Positions 5,591 to 9,860 of a stretch of 9,860 bases of DNA are shown here, one piece after another (positions within the stretch are counted from its first letter, which is position 1; every line of letters starts with the position of its first letter). Under the pieces are notes generated by a model, which was not told the DNA's origin, did no database searches, and saw only the letters and a program-made list of their open reading frames with translations. The stretch comes from Clostridia bacterium. GTDB taxonomy: Bacteria > Bacillota > Clostridia > Oscillospirales > CAG-272. The translations under genes were made by a program, and so were the position numbers. Location: the NCBI GenBank assembly GCA_017453085.1, contig JAFTKV010000047.1, positions 1-9,860 on the forward strand. The letters run 5' to 3'.

Positions 5591-5604
5591 TCACATCGCT
5601 GTGA
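5591..5604. promoter_or_regulatory. TCACA-N4-TGTGA palindrome at the XRE transcription start
   Basis: A perfect 5+5 inverted repeat with a 4-nt centre starts at the predicted RNA start (about 5605) and lies 8 bp downstream of the -10. As DNA it could be an operator, for example for autorepression by the XRE protein. As RNA it would be a 5'-terminal hairpin with a GCGA (GNRA) loop that may protect the transcript. Confidence 0.45.
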
Positions 5605-5611
5605 TGAGACT

Positions 5612-5639
5612 ATTATAACAGATATTTCCGTAAAATCAA
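5612..5639 (-). promoter_or_regulatory. Sigma-A promoter for the leader ORF and XRE gene
   Basis: On the minus strand TTGATT (5634-5639) and TATAAT (5612-5617) are 16 bp apart. The -10 is perfect and the -35 matches four of six. The surroundings are A/T-rich, as is usual for strong Firmicute promoters. RNA is predicted to start near 5605, about 160 nt before the XRE start codon. Confidence 0.7.
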
Positions 5640-5693
5640 TAACGCAACGGTTGAATTTTTCTATTTTTTTATGTTTTTCGAAGAAAATTTGAC

Positions 5694-5727
5694 AAAAAAG
5701 ACTGAAGGATCGCTCCTTCAGTCTTTT
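5694..5727 (-). terminator. Strong intrinsic terminator after rpoC
   Basis: The core GACTGAAGGA/TCCTTCAGTC (5700-5709 with 5714-5723) is a perfect 10-bp stem with a 4-nt loop, extending to 14 bp through flanking A/T pairs. On the minus strand a run of six T follows. It begins 7 bp after the rpoC stop and marks the end of the rpoB-rpoC transcript. Confidence 0.9.
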
Positions 5728-5734
5728 GAATGGT

Positions 5735-9409
<3,675 letters not shown>

Positions 9410-9429
9410 TATTCTGCATCTCCTTTCAA

Positions 9430-9860
9430 TTAAAACTCGTCATCGGAATCAACGTCGTCAACGTCTTCCATCATATCGGTAAACAGCTCGTCTTCGCCGT
9501 ACTCTTCCACACCGTCACCGCTGTCGGAACGTCCGGTAAAGGTTTCTTGGAAGTAACCCTCGCCCATTTCCTTGGTGACCACGTTAGAACCGATCTCTTC
9601 CTCGGTAAAGGTAGGTGCGGACATCTCGTCTTCATCATCCAGCGTGGACAGATCGATCTCCTCGCCGTCCTTGTTCAAAACCTTCACGTTCAGTGCGAGG
9701 GACTGGAGCTCCTTCACCAGAACCTTGAATGCTGCGGGAACTCCGGGAGTGGGGATATTCTCGCCCTTGACGATCGCCTCGTAGCACTTCTCACGACCGG
9801 TATCGTCGTCAGACTTGATGGTCAGAATCTCCTGCAGCGTGTATACTGCGCCGTAGGCCT
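9430..9860 (-). CDS. rpoB: DNA-directed RNA polymerase subunit beta, C-terminal part
   Basis: Only the last 142 residues are inside the window; the gene continues past the right edge. The start of the visible part reads AYGAVYTLQEILTIKSDD and continues through AIVKGENIPTPGVPAAFKVL to VKELQSLALNVKVL, the conserved C-terminal clamp-connecting region of RpoB. The protein then ends in a poorly conserved tail of about 80 residues that is rich in Asp and Glu and closes with DDVDSDDEF. RpoB forms the catalytic cleft with RpoC and carries the rifampicin pocket, which is not in view. rpoC follows after 20 bp in the same operon. The stop codon is TAA. Confidence 0.98.
   Translation of the reverse strand, partial: AYGAVYTLQEILTIKSDDDTGREKCYEAIVKGENIPTPGVPAAFKVLVKELQSLALNVKVLNKDGEEIDLSTLDDEDEMSAPTFTEEEIGSNVVTKEMGEGYFQETFTGRSDSGDGVEEYGEDELFTDMMEDVDDVDSDDEF

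Overview
The window looks like chromosomal DNA from a Gram-positive Firmicute of class Clostridia, probably near the Oscillospiraceae/Ruminococcaceae. The grounds are the character of RpoB/RpoC and YchF, purine-rich Shine-Dalgarno sequences before most genes, sigma-A-type promoters and intrinsic terminators. No genus can be named from the sequence alone. I see no mobile element, CRISPR array, tRNA, rRNA or integrase, so this is mainly a core-genome region.

Layout from the left, with (-) meaning the minus strand. Bases 1-88 hold two inverted repeats and an AGGAGGT motif at the very edge. Next are a membrane sensor histidine kinase (89-1558, -) and, 30 bp upstream of it, the ribosome-associated ATPase YchF (1589-2683, -); the two probably share a promoter at 2788-2816. 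YchF is odd in having no ATG, GTG or TTG at its expected start: the conserved N-terminus is intact but begins at an ATT codon. An MFS transporter follows (2899-4113, -). It has its own terminator and an exact-consensus promoter overlapped by a 27-bp inverted repeat. A 346-bp divergent intergenic region then leads to an OmpR/PhoB-type response regulator (4460-5149, +). Its upstream DNA carries 11-bp-phased direct repeats that resemble binding sites of this regulator family.

The response regulator converges on a small XRE-type regulator (5202-5447, -, TTG start) across a shared 17-bp inverted-repeat terminator. The XRE gene has an unusually elaborate 5' region: a good promoter, a palindrome at the predicted RNA start, a 13-codon leader ORF with an excellent ribosome-binding site, and three hairpins, the last abutting the XRE Shine-Dalgarno. 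To the right are rpoC (5735-9409, -, complete) and the 3' end of rpoB (9430-9860, -, cut by the window edge). A strong terminator lies directly after rpoC.

Functionally, rpoB and rpoC encode the two large catalytic subunits of RNA polymerase. The kinase and response regulator could be a two-component pair whose genes are split by ychF and the MFS gene; this is inferred from proximity only. The most unusual points are the ATT start of ychF, the structured leader of the XRE regulator, the phased repeats before the response regulator, and the placement of a sensor kinase behind a housekeeping GTPase-family gene. I found no clear new multi-gene system.
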